Of a stretch of 64,000 bases of DNA, positions 61,489-64,000 are shown piece by piece. The stretch spans positions 62,001 to 126,000 of the forward strand of contig WRLK01000001.1 of the NCBI GenBank assembly GCA_009777635.1, written 5' to 3'. The notes beneath the pieces were generated by a model. That model was not told the DNA's origin, made no database searches, and saw only the letters and a program-made list of their open reading frames with translations. This stretch comes from Oscillospiraceae bacterium. GTDB lineage: Bacteria > Bacillota > Clostridia > Oscillospirales > Ruminococcaceae. Position 1 is the first letter of the stretch; every line of letters begins with the position of its first letter. The position numbers and the translations under genes are program-made.

Positions 61489-63096
61489 TCACGAGAGCTC
61501 CAGCTTGTCGATCTCGTCGCATATTTTTTTGAAAATTGGCGCCGCCATATGCTCGCCGGACACGCCGCCTTCGACGAAAACGACAATGCTGTATTTAGGG
61601 TTATAAGCGGGATAAAACCCTGCGAACCACGCGTGGACAATCTCTGTCCCGCCGATTTTTTGCCCGGTCTGCGCCGAGGAGGTCTTTCCTCCGGCGCCTC
61701 CGCGCCTTGGCTTAGCTGTGCGCCCGCTGCCGTCCTCAACAACGCTGATCATCAGGCTCTTAATGGTATTTGATGTGCTTTCGCCGATAATCCTGTTCTC
61801 CGCAAACTCAGCAGGCTCCTCTGAAAGCGTAAACCCGTCGTCCGTGAATCCGCGCACGAGGTTCGGCATAACGGCGAAGCCTCCGTTTACTAGGCTTGAG
61901 ACGACGCCTGCCATTTGAAGCGGCGTGGCAAGCGAGCTGCCTTGTCCGAACCCGAAATTCGCAAGTGCCGCCGGGTTTCTAAGCTCCGCAAGGCCCGGAA
62001 GATTCCCGGGCTGCGCCCTTAGCCCCGGAGCAAGCTCTGTGCGGCTGTCAAAGCCCATGTTGACGCAAAACATAAGCAGGTACTCGGGGCCGAGCTCCTC
62101 CGCCAGCATGATGAAATACGTGTTGCACGAAACCTCAAGCGCCCGCCTCATATCCGTTTCGCCGTGGACCGCGTTGTTGTTGCAGCGGAAAACCACGCCG
62201 CCCACGTCTATCTGTCCGCCGCATATATATTTCTTTGTGACCGGTATGCCCTTTTCAAGCGCCGCCGCCGATACCACAAGCTTAAACACCGAGCCGATGT
62301 TATACCCGCTCACGGCGCGGCTGATAAACGGCGCGTCATCATCGTCAAGGCTTGCCGATATGTTGTTCTGGTCAAATACCGGCAGGCTTGCCATCGCGAG
62401 GATGTTGCCGGTATCCACCTCCATCACGATGGCGGCGCCCTTGTCGCATCCCCACGAAAGCGCTTCCTGCGCGATATACTGGACCTCCCTGTCAAGCGTG
62501 AGGCATACCCCGCCCACCGGGTTTTCATTTGACCGGTTGACGTTTACCGAAGCACCGGGCATGATGTGTCCCGCCGCGTCAACATAATAGGAGCAGCTCA
62601 CCCTGCCGCCCCAATCTTTCAGTTCATCGTTAAAGCTAAGCTCGATCCCCGAAACGCCGTCGATGTCGCCGCCGCCCATATACCCGACGATATGCGGGGC
62701 GTAGCTGTAGCCGCCATACCGCTTCGGTATACGGAAAACCTCTATTCCCGCCGCATATATCTCGTTTACCGGAACCTTTATCGCAAACGGCATGGCTGCC
62801 GATAATCTTTCGACGACAGCGGGCTTTTCCTCGTCCGGCACGACGTCTAAAAGCTCTAAGGCTGCCTGCGGCGACGGCAACACTGACGCTACATACTCAA
62901 ACTCCTTGTTTACAAGGCCGTTCATGTTCCTGTCGTAGATCATACCCCTTGTCGTCGCGACTGATAGGCTGTATCCGCCTTGCCCCGCCGCCGCCATTTT
63001 GATGTACCCCGACGCGTCGATGTGATAAATCCTGTAGATTAAGACCGTCATAAGCATTACAAATGCAAAATAAACTCCAACCACCCTGCTATGCAA
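61489..63096 (-). CDS. Class B penicillin-binding protein (PBP2/SpoVD-like)
   Basis: Membrane-anchored peptidoglycan transpeptidase of about 535 residues. A single N-terminal membrane segment (VVGVYFAFVMLMTVLIYRIY) precedes a dimerisation domain opening TTRGMIYDRN, then the transpeptidase. Active-site motifs are SVFK (catalytic Ser about residue 269) and SCN (about 323). The third motif reads KTSSAQTG in place of the usual KTGTAQ. No C-terminal PASTA domain is present, unlike full SpoVD. The start is uncertain: TTG 63096 (used here) or GTG 63084; in-frame codons further upstream would pass through the purD terminator. Confidence 0.87.
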   Translation of the reverse strand: MHSRVVGVYFAFVMLMTVLIYRIYHIDASGYIKMAAAGQGGYSLSVATTRGMIYDRNMNGLVNKEFEYVASVLPSPQAALELLDVVPDEEKPAVVERLSAAMPFAIKVPVNEIYAAGIEVFRIPKRYGGYSYAPHIVGYMGGGDIDGVSGIELSFNDELKDWGGRVSCSYYVDAAGHIMPGASVNVNRSNENPVGGVCLTLDREVQYIAQEALSWGCDKGAAIVMEVDTGNILAMASLPVFDQNNISASLDDDDAPFISRAVSGYNIGSVFKLVVSAAALEKGIPVTKKYICGGQIDVGGVVFRCNNNAVHGETDMRRALEVSCNTYFIMLAEELGPEYLLMFCVNMGFDSRTELAPGLRAQPGNLPGLAELRNPAALANFGFGQGSSLATPLQMAGVVSSLVNGGFAVMPNLVRGFTDDGFTLSEEPAEFAENRIIGESTSNTIKSLMISVVEDGSGRTAKPRRGGAGGKTSSAQTGQKIGGTEIVHAWFAGFYPAYNPKYSIVVFVEGGVSGEHMAAPIFKKICDEIDKLELS

Positions 63097-63148
63097 AAAA
63101 ACACCGCCAGTCCATGAGAATCTTATGTTCTCATATTGTTGGCGGTGT
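63095..63148 (-). terminator. Terminator of purD
   Basis: On the minus strand ACACCGCCA pairs with TGGCGGTGT (9 bp, arms 63140-63148 and 63101-63109) with an inner ATGAGAA/TTCTCAT stem, followed by seven T's. The probable start codon of the next gene lies within the T-tract. Confidence 0.88.
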
Positions 63149-63179
63149 GTTGATTTTGTATACAAAACCAAACCGTTAA

Positions 63180-64000
63180 TTAATATTTCCCGATATCAGT
63201 GCGGTAGAACATGCCCTCAAACCGGATTTTGCCTATGGCCTTATACGCTTCATCAAGCGCCTCTTGCAGCGTTTTCGCCTGCGCCGTCACGCCCAGCACG
63301 CGCCCTGCGCTTGTAACAAAACCGTCCCCGGTATGCTTTGTCCCCGCGTGATGCACTAAGGCGCCGTCTAGCTGCCCGTCCGGCTTAAGCCCCGAAATTG
63401 CATGCCCTACCCTGTATTTCCCGGGATATCCGCCGCTTGCCGCGACGATACACGCCGCAGCCCCGTCCTTCCACTTGACTGTCAAGGTGTTAAGCTTTTC
63501 ACCGGTTACCGCAAGCATGATTTCAAGCAAATCGGTATCGAGAAGCGCAAGCACGGCCTGCGCCTCAGGATCGCCGAAGCGGCAGTTGTATTCAATTACC
63601 TTCGGGCCGTCGGGCGTCAATATCAGCCCGAAATAAAGGCATCCCTTAAACGGCCTGTTCTCACGGCTCATGGCTTCAACCGTCGGCAGAAAGATTGTCT
63701 TCATGCAGAGGTTTGCGATTTCGGGCGTGTAATGGGGGTTTGGCGCAATCACGCCCATGCCGCCGGTGTTAGGGCCCAGATTGCCGTCAAATGCGCGTTT
63801 ATGATCCATTGACGACGCCATCGGGACGATTGTTTTGCCGTCGCAAAAAGCAAGCACCGTAACCTCGGGGCCTTCGAGGAATTCTTCGACGACGATCTCG
63901 CTTCCGCTTTCGCCGAAGATTTTTTCCTCCATCATCGAGCGAATCGCCGCTTTCGCCGAAGTAAAATCCTCCGCGATCACAACGCCCTTGCCGAGCGCCA
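63180..64000 (-). CDS. purD: Phosphoribosylamine-glycine ligase, 3' part
   Basis: C-terminal 270 or so residues of the ATP-grasp ligase that joins glycine to phosphoribosylamine in purine synthesis. The frame stays open to the right edge of the window, where it reads ALGKGVVIAEDF, so the first third lies outside. ATP-grasp and substrate motifs are EEFLEGPEVTVLAFCDG, FDGNLGPNTGGMG and EYNCRFGDPEAQ, then the C-terminal GHAISGL region. It is followed by a strong terminator. Confidence 0.97.
   Translation of the reverse strand, partial: ALGKGVVIAEDFTSAKAAIRSMMEEKIFGESGSEIVVEEFLEGPEVTVLAFCDGKTIVPMASSMDHKRAFDGNLGPNTGGMGVIAPNPHYTPEIANLCMKTIFLPTVEAMSRENRPFKGCLYFGLILTPDGPKVIEYNCRFGDPEAQAVLALLDTDLLEIMLAVTGEKLNTLTVKWKDGAAACIVAASGGYPGKYRVGHAISGLKPDGQLDGALVHHAGTKHTGDGFVTSAGRVLGVTAQAKTLQEALDEAYKAIGKIRFEGMFYRTDIGKY

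Overview
The window looks like a chromosomal segment of an anaerobic Clostridia-type Bacillota. Supporting signs are the YesM/YesN-style histidine kinase and AraC-type response regulator pairs beside sugar ABC transporters, lipoprotein binding proteins, a glycyl-radical enzyme with its activase, strong AGGAGG ribosome binding sites, consensus sigma-A promoters, HisZ plus short-form HisG, meso-diaminopimelate dehydrogenase, DegV proteins and a TPP riboswitch. No phage, plasmid or CRISPR genes are seen. The species cannot be named from the sequence.

Region 1 (1-26261) is a carbohydrate-acquisition block of three modules plus a thiamine island. Module A is a family-1 binding protein (its permeases lie off the left edge), a divergent histidine kinase/AraC regulator pair, and a glycyl-radical enzyme with its activase. 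Module B is a BadF-type sugar kinase, a ROK repressor and a complete ribose-type ABC transporter; near-identical palindromes sit in front of the ROK gene and in front of the transporter operon. The thiamine island has a sigma-A promoter, a TPP riboswitch, a terminator, a thiamine-binding protein, a permease and a ThiY-like binding protein, but no ATPase. Module C is a URO-D-fold protein with a 165-bp MITE-like element in its leader, a second kinase/AraC-regulator pair, a MalEFG-type transporter and a GH31 glycosidase whose stop codon lies in an 11-bp copy of the MITE end.

Region 2 (26276-33848) is a single minus-strand operon: secreted NHL propeller, secreted FecR/FN3/beta-helix protein, metallo-beta-lactamase-fold hydrolase, GAF-HD-GYP protein and CHASE2-adenylate cyclase. 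It looks like an envelope-sensing, nucleotide-signalling system and is the best candidate for an undescribed system here.

Region 3 (34019-46353) is housekeeping: tRNA-Pro(TGG), trmL, degV, the glycolytic set pgk-tpiA-gpmI, then a convergent operon for a 2-oxoacid/acetoin dehydrogenase complex (E1 alpha, E1 beta, E2, E3) ending in a SorC-type sugar regulator, and queA.

Region 4 (46207-64000) is biosynthesis: asd-dapA-dapB-ACT behind a candidate attenuator leader; a compact histidine operon hisZ-G-C-B-A-F-IE-J that lacks hisD and hisH; an NhaC-type antiporter; a GNAT acetyltransferase and diaminopimelate dehydrogenase; a THUMP methyltransferase and second DegV; a class B penicillin-binding protein; and the 3' part of purD, cut by the right edge.
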